Source: GCA-2725625 sp964574215 (GTDB taxonomy: Bacteria > Pseudomonadota > Alphaproteobacteria > Rhodospirillales > UBA2165). From it: a stretch of 64,000 nucleotides of DNA. Each line of letters begins with the position of its first letter. Within the stretch, counting starts at the first letter, position 1. The notes beneath the pieces are model-generated. The model saw only the letters and a list, made by a program, of their open reading frames with translations, did not search any database and was not told the origin of the DNA. The DNA lies in assembly GCA_964574215.1 (NCBI GenBank), contig CAZNLR010000002.1, forward strand, positions 1 through 64,000, read 5' to 3'. A program made the translations under genes and the position numbers. Positions 1 to 7,261 of this stretch are shown piece after piece.

Positions 1-2
1 GC

Positions 3-521
3 GACGTTACCGTAACCGGCGTAGAGCGCTTTTTCGACGATGACGAAATCATCGTTAGCAAAACCAACCTGAAGGGCCATATCACATACGCTAACGAGGT
101 CTTTTTGCGCTTGGCCGACTATTCGGAAGAAGAAGTATTAGGCGCTCCCCACAATATTGTGCGTCATCCGGACATGCCGCGTTGCATTTTCAAGTTGCTT
201 TGGGACACCATTGCCGCCGGCAACGAAATTTTCGCCTATGTGATCAACCGATCGAAAAATGGCGACCATTATTGGGTCAATGCCCACGTAACGCCGAGTT
301 ACGACGTCAACGGCCAAATCCTTGGCTATCATTCGAACCGCCGGGTGCCCAATCGCCAAGTTCTGGACGGAACCATTGTCCCGCTTTATCAGTCGCTTTT
401 GGCCGAAGAGAAACGCCATGCCAACACCAAAGATGGCATGGAATCCTCCTTCAATATGGTTCTGGATTTGTTGAAGGAAAAAGGCGTCAGCTATGATGAA
501 CTCATTTTCTCTCTCGAATAG
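3..521 (+). CDS. PAS-domain redox/energy sensor protein, Aer-like (5' end cut by window)
   Basis: The reading frame is open from the first bases of the window to a TAG at 519-521, so the start lies at or just before the window edge; I see no ATG in frame near the edge. The product is a single PAS domain of the Aer/aerotaxis type: the block IRHPDMP preceded by a YANEVFLR strand, then FAYVINRSKNGDHYWV, is characteristic of this family, which usually binds FAD. The protein ends about 50 residues after the PAS core with a charged helix and has no membrane segment or signalling domain of its own. The chemoreceptor gene starts 55 bp downstream on the same strand, so the two probably form a split soluble energy-taxis receptor. 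Ligand and partner are inferred. Confidence 0.8.
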   Translation, partial: DVTVTGVERFFDDDEIIVSKTNLKGHITYANEVFLRLADYSEEEVLGAPHNIVRHPDMPRCIFKLLWDTIAAGNEIFAYVINRSKNGDHYWVNAHVTPSYDVNGQILGYHSNRRVPNRQVLDGTIVPLYQSLLAEEKRHANTKDGMESSFNMVLDLLKEKGVSYDELIFSLE

Positions 522-576
522 TGTCGGAAAACGAACCGAGTCAGAATAAAGAAATTTACTTAAAGGAATTAGATCG

Positions 577-1752
577 ATGAATGAAATAGCTCAGGATATC
601 AGCGGCGGCGCCGGTTCTCAGGAGCCCATCACCAAGATATTGGAAATCTGCCGCGAAGTGGCAAAAGGCAACTTCGAAGCACGCATTACCAACATCACCG
701 AAGAAGGCGAAATCGGCGAACTGATGTGGACCATCAACGATATGGTCGACCGGTGCGACGCCTATGTCAGGGAATCCAAGGCCTGTTTGGAGCATGTCAG
801 GGACAACAAATTTTACCGCCGTATTGCCGAAAAAGGCATGCTCGGCAGTTTCCGCCATGCCAGCGGTGTTATCAATGAAGCCATCAGTGTCATCGATGGC
901 CGCATCGGCGAATTTTCCGGTGTTATCAGTAATTTTGAAAAAAATATGAAATCGGTGGTGGAAACCGTGTCCTCTGCGTCGACGGAACTGCAATCGACGT
1001 CGCAATCCATGGATGAAATCGCCACCGGCACCAGCGAGCGGGCGACCATCGTCGCGTCGGCGGCCGAAGAAGCGTCTTCCAACGTGCAGACGGTGGCATC
1101 GGGCGCCGAGGAACTGTCCAGTTCCATATCCGAAATCAACCGGCAGGTTTCGACGTCGCTCAGTATCACCAATTCGGCCGTTGAAGCCGCCGACAACACC
1201 AACGATCAGGTGCAGGGATTGGCCCAGGCCGCTCAGAAAATTGGTGAAGTTGTCGGGCTTATTAACGATATTGCCAGTCAAACCAATCTTTTGGCTCTCA
1301 ACGCCACCATCGAAGCGGCCCGCGCCGGTGAGGCCGGTAAGGGATTTGCCGTTGTCGCCTCCGAAGTTAAAAATCTCGCCAATCAGACGGCTCGGGCGAC
1401 CGACGAAATTTCCGGCCAGGTGACGGCCATCCAAGGCGCCACATCGGATTCGGTGGAAGCGATCGGCAAAATTGGCGGCACCATCAACGAGGTCAACGAG
1501 ATTATTACGGCCATTTCCGCAGCGGTCGAAGAACAGGGCGCCGCCACCCAGGAGATCGCCCGTAACGTCGAAGAGGCCTCTGCCGGCACGACCGAGGTAA
1601 CGACCAATATTAACGATGTCATGTCCGGCGCCGAAAATACCAAGCAGGCGTCCGGAGAAGTCAATGTGGCGGCGACGGAATTGTCGAAGAACGCAGAACT
1701 GTTATCCAGCGAAGTCGATTCATTCCTGATCGAAGCCAATAAGCTGATCTAA
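577..1752 (+). CDS. Soluble methyl-accepting chemotaxis protein
   Basis: Chemoreceptor of 391 residues without a transmembrane segment, so probably cytoplasmic. Residues about 15-110 look like one or two HAMP-type helical units (a GNFEARI motif followed by EIGELMWTINDM). Residues about 140-391 are the MCP signalling hairpin. Its conserved tip is visible around residues 240-265 (INDIASQTNLLALNATIEAA, then RAGEAGKGFAVVASEV), which is where CheA and CheW bind in this family. There is no C-terminal NWETF-type pentapeptide tether. An AAGGAAT-type ribosome site precedes the ATG. Sensory input is most likely supplied by the PAS protein just upstream. A terminator follows the gene. Confidence 0.9.
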   Translation: MNEIAQDISGGAGSQEPITKILEICREVAKGNFEARITNITEEGEIGELMWTINDMVDRCDAYVRESKACLEHVRDNKFYRRIAEKGMLGSFRHASGVINEAISVIDGRIGEFSGVISNFEKNMKSVVETVSSASTELQSTSQSMDEIATGTSERATIVASAAEEASSNVQTVASGAEELSSSISEINRQVSTSLSITNSAVEAADNTNDQVQGLAQAAQKIGEVVGLINDIASQTNLLALNATIEAARAGEAGKGFAVVASEVKNLANQTARATDEISGQVTAIQGATSDSVEAIGKIGGTINEVNEIITAISAAVEEQGAATQEIARNVEEASAGTTEVTTNINDVMSGAENTKQASGEVNVAATELSKNAELLSSEVDSFLIEANKLI

Positions 1753-1780
1753 CAGCCGGCGAATTCTATTTGAACAATAT

Positions 1781-1813
1781 CCTGGGCCGTAACCGGCCCG
1801 GGGTATTTTTTTT
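1781..1813 (+). terminator. Rho-independent terminator after the chemoreceptor gene
   Basis: CCTGGGCCG (1781-1789) pairs with CGGCCCGGG (1794-1802) around a TAAC loop, with one G-T pair. A run of T residues follows at 1806-1813. It lies 29 bp after the chemoreceptor stop codon. Confidence 0.85.
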
Positions 1814-1901
1814 GACCACCGCAAACTAAAGTCTTAAAAAACTTGAGGTTAGCCTGGAATTTGTGCATTCTCCGGCGCTTTCCTGGGATTGAATACTTAG
1901 A

Positions 1902-1925
1902 GCACAATGAGTGGCACAATGAGTG
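1902..1925 (+). repeat. 12-bp tandem duplication across the cimA start codon
   Basis: GCACAATGAGTG occurs twice back to back (1902-1913 and 1914-1925). Each copy carries an ATG (1907 and 1919) in the same frame, so the duplication supplies two possible cimA start codons and adds four residues if the first is used. Confidence 0.85.
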
Positions 1926-3541
1926 ACCGGCGGATTTACCTATTTGACAGCACCTTGCGGGATGGCGCCCAGACCCAAGGCATAGATTTCAGCGCTGCCG
2001 ATAAGGCCGCGATTGCGCAGGACTTGGATGCGCTGGGGATCGATTACGTGGAGGGCGGCTGGCCGGGCGCCAATCCGACCGACGATGCTTTTTTCAGTGA
2101 TCCACCGCAATTGAAGAACGCAAAATTTACCGCCTTCGGTATGACGCGGCGGCCCGGCAGAAGCACCGCCAACGATCCGGGCCTGTCTTCACTGCTTGAT
2201 GTCAAAACCAAAGTCGTATGTATCGTCGGCAAAACCTGGGATTTTCAGGTTGAGGTGGCGCTGGGCATAGATTTGGATGAAAACGTCGCGATGATTGGCG
2301 ATTCGATCGCGCACGCTAAGAACGTCGCCGGCGAGGCTCTTTTCGACGCCGAACATTTTTTTGATGGCTATAAGGAAAATCCCGAATATTCGCTGAAATG
2401 CCTGAATGCCGCCGCCGAAGCCGGGGCGCGCTGGATCGTCCTGTGCGATACCAATGGCGGCACGCTGCCCGACGAGATTGAAACAATTGTTTCCGAAGTG
2501 ATCAAAACCATTCCCGGAGACCGGCTCGGCATCCATTGCCATGACGATACCGGTAATGCGGTCGCCAACAGCCTGGCGGCGGTGCGCACCGGCGTCCGCC
2601 ACGTGCAGGGGACCTTGAACGGGCTGGGCGAACGGTGCGGTAACGCCAATCTGATTTCATTGATCCCGACGCTGATGCTGAAAATGGGTTATGAGACAGG
2701 CATTTCGCCGACCGATCTAACCCGTTTGACCCATGTGTCCCACGCCCTGGATGAGCGGCTCAACCGCGCGCCCAACCGAGGTGCGCCCTATGTCGGCGAA
2801 TCCGCTTTCGCCCACAAAGGCGGACTTCATGTGTCGGCGGTCGAAAAAGATCCAAAATGCTATGAGCATATTGCGCCGGAGTTGGTGGGAAATCGCCGCC
2901 ACATCGTCGTTTCCGATCAAGCCGGCCGGTCTAATATTCTGGCTATGTTCCGCGATATCGGTCTTGATGTCGACGCCAAGGACCCCAAAGTCACGCGGCT
3001 GGTGGAGCAGGTTAAGGAACTGGAATTCGCCGGTTACGCCTATGACGGCGCCGAAGCCAGCTTCGAACTCCTCGCCCGACGCGCCTTGGAAACGGTTCCC
3101 GAATTTTTTCGTCTCAACAGTTTCCGGGTCATCGACGAGCGCCGCTGGAATGCGCGCGATGAACTGATTACCATTTCGGAGGCCACCATCAAGGCCCAGG
3201 TCAAAGGCAAGGAATTTATGACCGTCGCCGAAGGAAACGGCCCGGTGAACGCTCTCGACTCGGCGCTTCGCGAGGTGCTGGTGCCCATTTATCCTGAACT
3301 GGGCGATTTGCGCCTGGTCGATTATAAGGTGCGCATTTTGACGCCGTCCGATGCCACCGGTGCGGTAACGCGGGTGATGATCGAAAGCGCCGATGATCAT
3401 GGCGCCCGGTGGTCCACGGTGGGTGTGTCGGCGAATATCATTGATGCGTCCTACGCCGCCCTCAGGGATTCCATCGTCTTCAAGTTGCTGCGTGACAACG
3501 CCAAAGTCGGCGGAAATCTGAACGGCGACACCCCCAACTAA
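1907..3541 (+). CDS. cimA: (R)-citramalate synthase
   Basis: 544 residues; condenses pyruvate and acetyl-CoA to citramalate, the entry to the threonine-independent route to 2-oxobutyrate and isoleucine. The N-terminal two thirds is an HMGL-like TIM barrel: DSTLRDGAQ near residue 14, GIHCHDDTGNAVANS with the metal-binding histidines near residue 210, and GLGERCGNANL. The last ~130 residues form a LeuA-type allosteric dimer domain. The GGWPGANPTDDAFF segment and the overall length fit the CimA/LeuA-like group rather than 2-isopropylmalate synthase proper; exact substrate is by family only. The start is ATG 1907 or ATG 1919, which lie in a 12-bp tandem duplication; no strong ribosome site separates them. 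The methyltransferase gene follows 33 bp downstream, behind a hairpin. Confidence 0.88.
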   Translation: MSGTMSDRRIYLFDSTLRDGAQTQGIDFSAADKAAIAQDLDALGIDYVEGGWPGANPTDDAFFSDPPQLKNAKFTAFGMTRRPGRSTANDPGLSSLLDVKTKVVCIVGKTWDFQVEVALGIDLDENVAMIGDSIAHAKNVAGEALFDAEHFFDGYKENPEYSLKCLNAAAEAGARWIVLCDTNGGTLPDEIETIVSEVIKTIPGDRLGIHCHDDTGNAVANSLAAVRTGVRHVQGTLNGLGERCGNANLISLIPTLMLKMGYETGISPTDLTRLTHVSHALDERLNRAPNRGAPYVGESAFAHKGGLHVSAVEKDPKCYEHIAPELVGNRRHIVVSDQAGRSNILAMFRDIGLDVDAKDPKVTRLVEQVKELEFAGYAYDGAEASFELLARRALETVPEFFRLNSFRVIDERRWNARDELITISEATIKAQVKGKEFMTVAEGNGPVNALDSALREVLVPIYPELGDLRLVDYKVRILTPSDATGAVTRVMIESADDHGARWSTVGVSANIIDASYAALRDSIVFKLLRDNAKVGGNLNGDTPN

Positions 3542-3568
3542 ATCCTCATATTAGCCTTAGGAGGATTT
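3540..3568 (+). promoter_or_regulatory. Hairpin that can sequester the ribosome site of the RNA methyltransferase gene
   Basis: AAATCCTC (3540-3547), which begins inside the cimA stop codon, is complementary to GAGGATTT (3561-3568). The second arm contains most of the AGGAGG ribosome site (3559-3564) of the gene starting at 3575. A ribosome ending cimA translation would sit on the first arm and free the site, so translational coupling is the natural reading; this is inference from pairing only. Confidence 0.5.
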
Positions 3569-3574
3569 GAACCG

Positions 3575-4357
3575 ATGGCCGGGACGGACAAGACCCAAAC
3601 CAAAAATGACAAAACGGTTTCTCCGGCCGAATGCGGGCCAGCGGTCATTCTGGTCGACCCTCAACTGGGAGAAAATATCGGTATGGTCGCCCGGGCCATG
3701 CTCAATTGCGGATTGACCGATCTCCGCTTGGTGCGTCCCCGCGACGGTTGGCCCAGTGAAAAAGCCGTCAGCGCGGCTGCCGGCGCTGATATCGTCCTGG
3801 AACGGGCGGAGCTGTTCGAAAAAACCGAAGATGCCATCGCCGATCTCAGCCACGTCTATGCCGCCACCGCCCGGCGGCGGGATATGACCATGAACGTGCT
3901 GACACCGGCCCAAGCGGCCGGGGATATCCGCCGGGCGGACGCGGGCGCGTCCGGGATTATTTTCGGCGGAGAGGCCAAGGGTTTGAAAAACGACGATGTC
4001 GTGCTGGCCGAAAAGATTATCACAACCCCCCTCAATCCCGGATTTTCCTCCTTGAATCTGTCCCAGGCGGTGCTGGTCGTCGCCTACGAATGGTTTAAGC
4101 TTGGTGACGATACGCCGGCCAGGGAACTTATGGTGGGCGATTCCAGGCCCGCCAATAAGCAGGAGATGATCGGTCTGTTTGAGCATCTGGAGGAGGAGCT
4201 CGATAACAGCGGCTTTTTGTGGCTCAAGGAAAAGCGGCCCATCATGGTGCGCAACTTGCGCAATATCCTGCAGCGGGCCGATCTGACGGAACAGGAGGTC
4301 CGCACCCTCCGTGGCGTCATCAAAAGCCTCGCCCAAAGCCCCGCCAAAAAAAGTTAA
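3575..4357 (+). CDS. SPOUT-family RNA 2'-O-methyltransferase, TrmJ-like
   Basis: 260 residues, a usual length for TrmJ/TrmH-type tRNA or rRNA ribose methyltransferases. The N-terminal part has VILVDPQLGENIGMVARAML, the family's N-G-RA motif 1. The AdoMet knot appears as FGGEAKGL near residue 130 and as PLNPGFSSLNLSQAV near residue 152. The usual form of the middle motif is FGPE-R-GL, so here the proline is a glycine and the arginine position is shifted to lysine, which could alter catalysis or substrate. The C-terminal ~80 residues are a helical extension as in TrmJ. A strong AGGAGG lies 10 bp before the ATG. The gene faces rnhA across two copies of a palindromic repeat. The target nucleotide (Cm32/Um32 in TrmJ) is not proven here. 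Confidence 0.85.
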   Translation: MAGTDKTQTKNDKTVSPAECGPAVILVDPQLGENIGMVARAMLNCGLTDLRLVRPRDGWPSEKAVSAAAGADIVLERAELFEKTEDAIADLSHVYAATARRRDMTMNVLTPAQAAGDIRRADAGASGIIFGGEAKGLKNDDVVLAEKIITTPLNPGFSSLNLSQAVLVVAYEWFKLGDDTPARELMVGDSRPANKQEMIGLFEHLEEELDNSGFLWLKEKRPIMVRNLRNILQRADLTEQEVRTLRGVIKSLAQSPAKKS

Positions 4358-4377
4358 TTATCGACTGTCGATTAATT
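4354..4377. repeat. Palindromic intergenic repeat, copy 1
   Basis: Core ATCGAC-T-GTCGAT is a perfect 13-bp palindrome centred at 4366, flanked by imperfectly paired A/T arms. It overlaps the stop codon of the methyltransferase gene. Copy 2 is 45 bp away centre to centre and copy 3 is at 26668-26693. Confidence 0.75.
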
Positions 4378-4400
4378 CACACCCGTTCACAACTTCCTTA

Positions 4401-4421
4401 ATTTATCGACTGTCGATAAAT
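4401..4421. repeat. Palindromic intergenic repeat, copy 2 (perfect 21-bp palindrome)
   Basis: ATTTATCGAC (4401-4410), central T, GTCGATAAAT (4412-4421): ten base pairs on each side without a mismatch. As RNA from either strand it could fold as a 9-bp stem with a CTG loop. It lies between the 3' ends of the convergent methyltransferase and rnhA genes. There is no T run, so it is not a classical terminator. Confidence 0.8.
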
Positions 4422-4435
4422 AGGCGGGAGAGATA

Positions 4436-4882
4436 CTAGCGGACCGTGTCGACGCCTTGGCGGGCCAGTTGATCGGCGCGCTCGTTTTCGGGATGGCCGG
4501 CATGACCTTTGATCCACCGCCAGGAAATGTCGTACTTACCGTTGAGTTGGTCCAACTCCCGCCAGAGATCGTGGTTAACCCGGTAGCCGCCGCCCTTGAC
4601 CTTGTAGTCCTTGGCTTTCCAGCCTTCCAGCCATTCGGTCATGCCTTTTTGAACATACTGGCTGTCCGTATAGACGCTAACGGTGCAGGGTTTTTTCAAG
4701 GCCTTCAGGCCCTCGATAACGGCTTGAAGCTCCATGCGGTTGTTGGTTGTTTCCGGCTCGCCGCCGTACAGTTCCTTCTCCTCTCCCCGCCAGCGGAGGA
4801 TCACACCCCAGCCGCCCGGACCGGGATTGCCGCTGCAGGCGCCGTCGGTAAAAATCTCCACCTGTGAAGTCTGATCAGTCAT
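4436..4882 (-). CDS. rnhA: Ribonuclease HI
   Basis: 148 residues, full length for bacterial RNase HI, which cuts the RNA strand of RNA-DNA hybrids. All four catalytic carboxylates are visible: D13 in FTDGACSGNPGPGG, E51 in NNRMELQAV, D73 in VYTDSQYV and D137 in NERADQLA, with the helper histidine H127 in WIKGHAGHPENE. The basic handle region lies around residues 80-100 (WLEGWKAKDYKVKGGG). The gene is convergent with the methyltransferase gene. The start is the ATG at 4882, and about 170 bp separate it from the next gene. Confidence 0.96.
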   Translation of the reverse strand: MTDQTSQVEIFTDGACSGNPGPGGWGVILRWRGEEKELYGGEPETTNNRMELQAVIEGLKALKKPCTVSVYTDSQYVQKGMTEWLEGWKAKDYKVKGGGYRVNHDLWRELDQLNGKYDISWRWIKGHAGHPENERADQLARQGVDTVR

Positions 4883-5055
4883 TTTCGCCTTCTAGCGGAT
4901 GCCCGGCTTTTGTTCAAGCATCCCCGTGCGGCAAAACGTAGATTTGACTTTACTTTTATGACTCTAAGGGTATTCCGAGGTGTTTAAGTAAGTCAAAATC
5001 GCATAAGATGTGATTGGCTGGCGCAATTTAGTCTATGGGTGATTTGAGGTATCCC

Positions 5056-6822
5056 ATGCAAAGATCCCAATGCCGTCTGATCCGTAAATGGAAGTTGTCG
5101 TTCTTGCGTACCGTTTCTATGCTTTTCACCGCTGTTTTGGTCGCCGGCCTGGCCGGAATACCGACGCATGCGTGGGCTGCGGCACGGGCGGGCAGCGATC
5201 CCGAACCGGTCGTCGAAGAGTTGATACCGGCCAATGATCTGGTGAGAACAATCCAGACCATGTTGACCAACATGGGATATTATGACGGTCCTTCTGACGG
5301 CAGAATGAATGCCGCCCTGCGCAAATCCATCAAGGCCTACCAGAAACGCCTTGGCCGAAAAGTCGACGGTGAAGTTTCCGAGGAACTGGCCAAGCATATG
5401 GAAACCCAAAGCAAGGTGGGCGCCATGCTTCGTCATATCGACGAGGTTCGGGAGAAGAATATCGAGGCCGCAAAAAAGGCCTTGCTCAGCAACGACGCCA
5501 CCCGTGAGCTGTTGACCAAATCCACCAGCGAAGAGGTGGCCGACCCGACCCGCGACTCGTCACCCTGTTTTCAGAAACCGGCTGAAAAATGCCTGCTGGA
5601 AGAAGCGGTGGAAAGCGCCAAAGCCATACACAAGGCCGAACTGCGCGACTGGGCTCTGGGAGAGATTCTGGTCGCCCAGGCGAAGGCGGGATTTCTGGAT
5701 GGCGCCATCTCGACGGTCCGGCGGATCGGTGACGCCCGGTTGATCATTGTCGCCCTCCGCGATATCGCACGGGCCCAGGCCCGGGCAGGCCGTATCAAGG
5801 AAGCCTGGGAAGCGGCCCAGATAATTCCACGGCATTTTCAAAGATTGGAGGCTTTGACGTCGATCGCCGACATCCAAATTAAAAATGGCGATAACGATGG
5901 AGCCCACGAGACGGCGGCACAGATAATACTTATGTCCGACCGGTTGAAGGACCCGTTACAGCATGTGACGTTGTTGGCGCAAATGGCGGTGGTTTTGACC
6001 AAAATAGGCGATATCGGCGGCGCCGAAGACGCCTTGGTGTCGGCACAGAAAATTGCCAGATCGCAGGAATTCACGGATAAGCTCAGCGAATTGGAAAAGG
6101 GCGCCGCTTTACGTCATGTCGCTTCGGCATTTGCCGAAATCGGCCAACCGACGCGGGCGCTGTCCCTGATCAAGGAGGTCACCGGCGCCTATGACCGGAC
6201 AGCCGTATTGATGAGCGCGGCGACGGCACAGGCAACGTCCGGCGATACGATTGCGGCGCTGGCAACGTCGAAAAAAATCGAATCAAATCGTTACCGGTCA
6301 GTGGTCCAGGGTCGCATCGCCGTTGCTCTGGCCCGCAAAGGAGAATTGGCGCGCGCGGCGAGAACCATCAGCAAGGCGCTCGATTCCACCAATGATATCG
6401 AATTGCCCTACGCGCGTTCCTACGCGATCGGTCAGTTGACCCTTTCCCTGGTGGAAATCGGCGTCAATTATGGCAACGGCAATCTGATTAAGGCGGCTGA
6501 TACCGCCAATGAAATTGAGAACGACCGTCTACGGGCATATGCGCTTTGGACCGTGGCTGCGGCCCAAGCCAAAAAAGGGTTGCGGCGCGAGGTCGGCAAG
6601 ACCGAAAAGCTGGCATTGGAGGCAACCGACGCCATAGGCAGTACCTTAAGCCAGGTATGGATGTTGGGGGACATTGCCACTGAAAATATCCAGGCCGGTC
6701 AAATTGATCGGGCGGCGAAAGCATTCAAGCGGGGAATCGTTATCGCCGAATCGATACAAAACGCCTGGGGCCGTGCCCGCGCCCTGGCAAAAATGGCCAT
6801 TACCCTTCACGAATTTCCCTGA
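5056..6822 (+). CDS. Secreted protein with peptidoglycan-binding-like domain and long helical repeats
   Basis: I start at ATG 5056 because GAGG (5046-5049) lies 6 bp before it; an earlier ATG at 5035 has no such site. The protein begins with a basic stretch and a hydrophobic segment ending in HAWA-A, a likely signal peptide of about 40 residues. Residues about 60-115 resemble a PG_binding_1 domain (MLTNMGYYDGPSDGRMN, then YQKRLG). The following ~450 residues are repeated amphipathic helix pairs rich in alanine (for example ALRDIARAQARAGRIKEAW and AQAKAGFLDGAI), similar to TPR/SEL-type repeats. This suggests a periplasmic scaffold that touches the cell wall. No enzymatic motif is visible and the function is unknown. 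Confidence 0.75.
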   Translation: MQRSQCRLIRKWKLSFLRTVSMLFTAVLVAGLAGIPTHAWAAARAGSDPEPVVEELIPANDLVRTIQTMLTNMGYYDGPSDGRMNAALRKSIKAYQKRLGRKVDGEVSEELAKHMETQSKVGAMLRHIDEVREKNIEAAKKALLSNDATRELLTKSTSEEVADPTRDSSPCFQKPAEKCLLEEAVESAKAIHKAELRDWALGEILVAQAKAGFLDGAISTVRRIGDARLIIVALRDIARAQARAGRIKEAWEAAQIIPRHFQRLEALTSIADIQIKNGDNDGAHETAAQIILMSDRLKDPLQHVTLLAQMAVVLTKIGDIGGAEDALVSAQKIARSQEFTDKLSELEKGAALRHVASAFAEIGQPTRALSLIKEVTGAYDRTAVLMSAATAQATSGDTIAALATSKKIESNRYRSVVQGRIAVALARKGELARAARTISKALDSTNDIELPYARSYAIGQLTLSLVEIGVNYGNGNLIKAADTANEIENDRLRAYALWTVAAAQAKKGLRREVGKTEKLALEATDAIGSTLSQVWMLGDIATENIQAGQIDRAAKAFKRGIVIAESIQNAWGRARALAKMAITLHEFP

Positions 6823-6866
6823 ATAAATTGCCGTATTCTGCGAAAGTTTCCCGATTCAGGATTTTT

Positions 6867-6880
6867 TTGATCTAAATCGA
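6867..6880 (+). promoter_or_regulatory. Possible FNR/FixK-type site upstream of the CDGSH gene
   Basis: TTGAT-CTAA-ATCGA matches the FNR consensus TTGAT-N4-ATCAA at 9 of 10 positions and lies about 95 bp before the CDGSH start codon. Only sequence similarity supports it; no -10 element is clear. Confidence 0.35.
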
Positions 6881-6975
6881 GCCGGGGTCGCTTTGATTCT
6901 CTTGTTCCCGTTGATCCTCTCCACTAGAGTCCGGAATCCTAAACAATGAAGTTAATTCAACGGGAGAAATTCAAA

Positions 6976-7218
6976 ATGGCTGATCCGGTTATCGTCCAGA
7001 AAAAACCTTACCATGTAGAAGTTACAGAAGGCGAAAAGTACGCTTGGTGCACCTGTGGTTTGAGCGAAAAACAACCATTTTGCGACGGCAAACATAAAAC
7101 CGACGGCAATTTTAAACCGGACGTTTTCATCGCCGAGAAAACGGAAGAACTTCATCTCTGTGGTTGCAAGCACTCGAAAAACGGCCGTCATTGCGATGGC
7201 ACCCACAAATCCCTTTAA
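6976..7218 (+). CDS. Twin CDGSH iron-sulfur domain protein
   Basis: 80 residues from ATG 6976, which has GGGAG nine bases upstream; an earlier in-frame ATG at 6946 would add ten residues but lacks a site. Two copies of the CDGSH cluster motif are present: CTCG...PFCDGKH and CGCKHSK...HCDGTH. In this family each motif uses three Cys and one His to hold a redox-active 2Fe-2S cluster, so this small protein should carry two. Such proteins act in iron-sulfur or redox homeostasis in the cytoplasm, but partners are unknown. A possible FNR-like site is upstream, and a lipoprotein gene follows 43 bp later. Confidence 0.9.
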   Translation: MADPVIVQKKPYHVEVTEGEKYAWCTCGLSEKQPFCDGKHKTDGNFKPDVFIAEKTEELHLCGCKHSKNGRHCDGTHKSL

Positions 7219-7261
7219 GGGCCGGTCGGTCAATTAAATCGAGTGACAAGGGCGGCTGTTG

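Noticed and set aside
556..1434. Long minus-strand open frame over the chemoreceptor gene
   Set aside because: It lies fully opposite a clear chemoreceptor with conserved motifs, and its translation is biased in a way expected from the antisense of such a gene.
7219..7261. Glycine riboswitch before the glycine-cleavage operon
   Set aside because: Only 43 bp separate the CDGSH gene from the lipoprotein gene, too short for the tandem aptamer, and no conserved core is seen.
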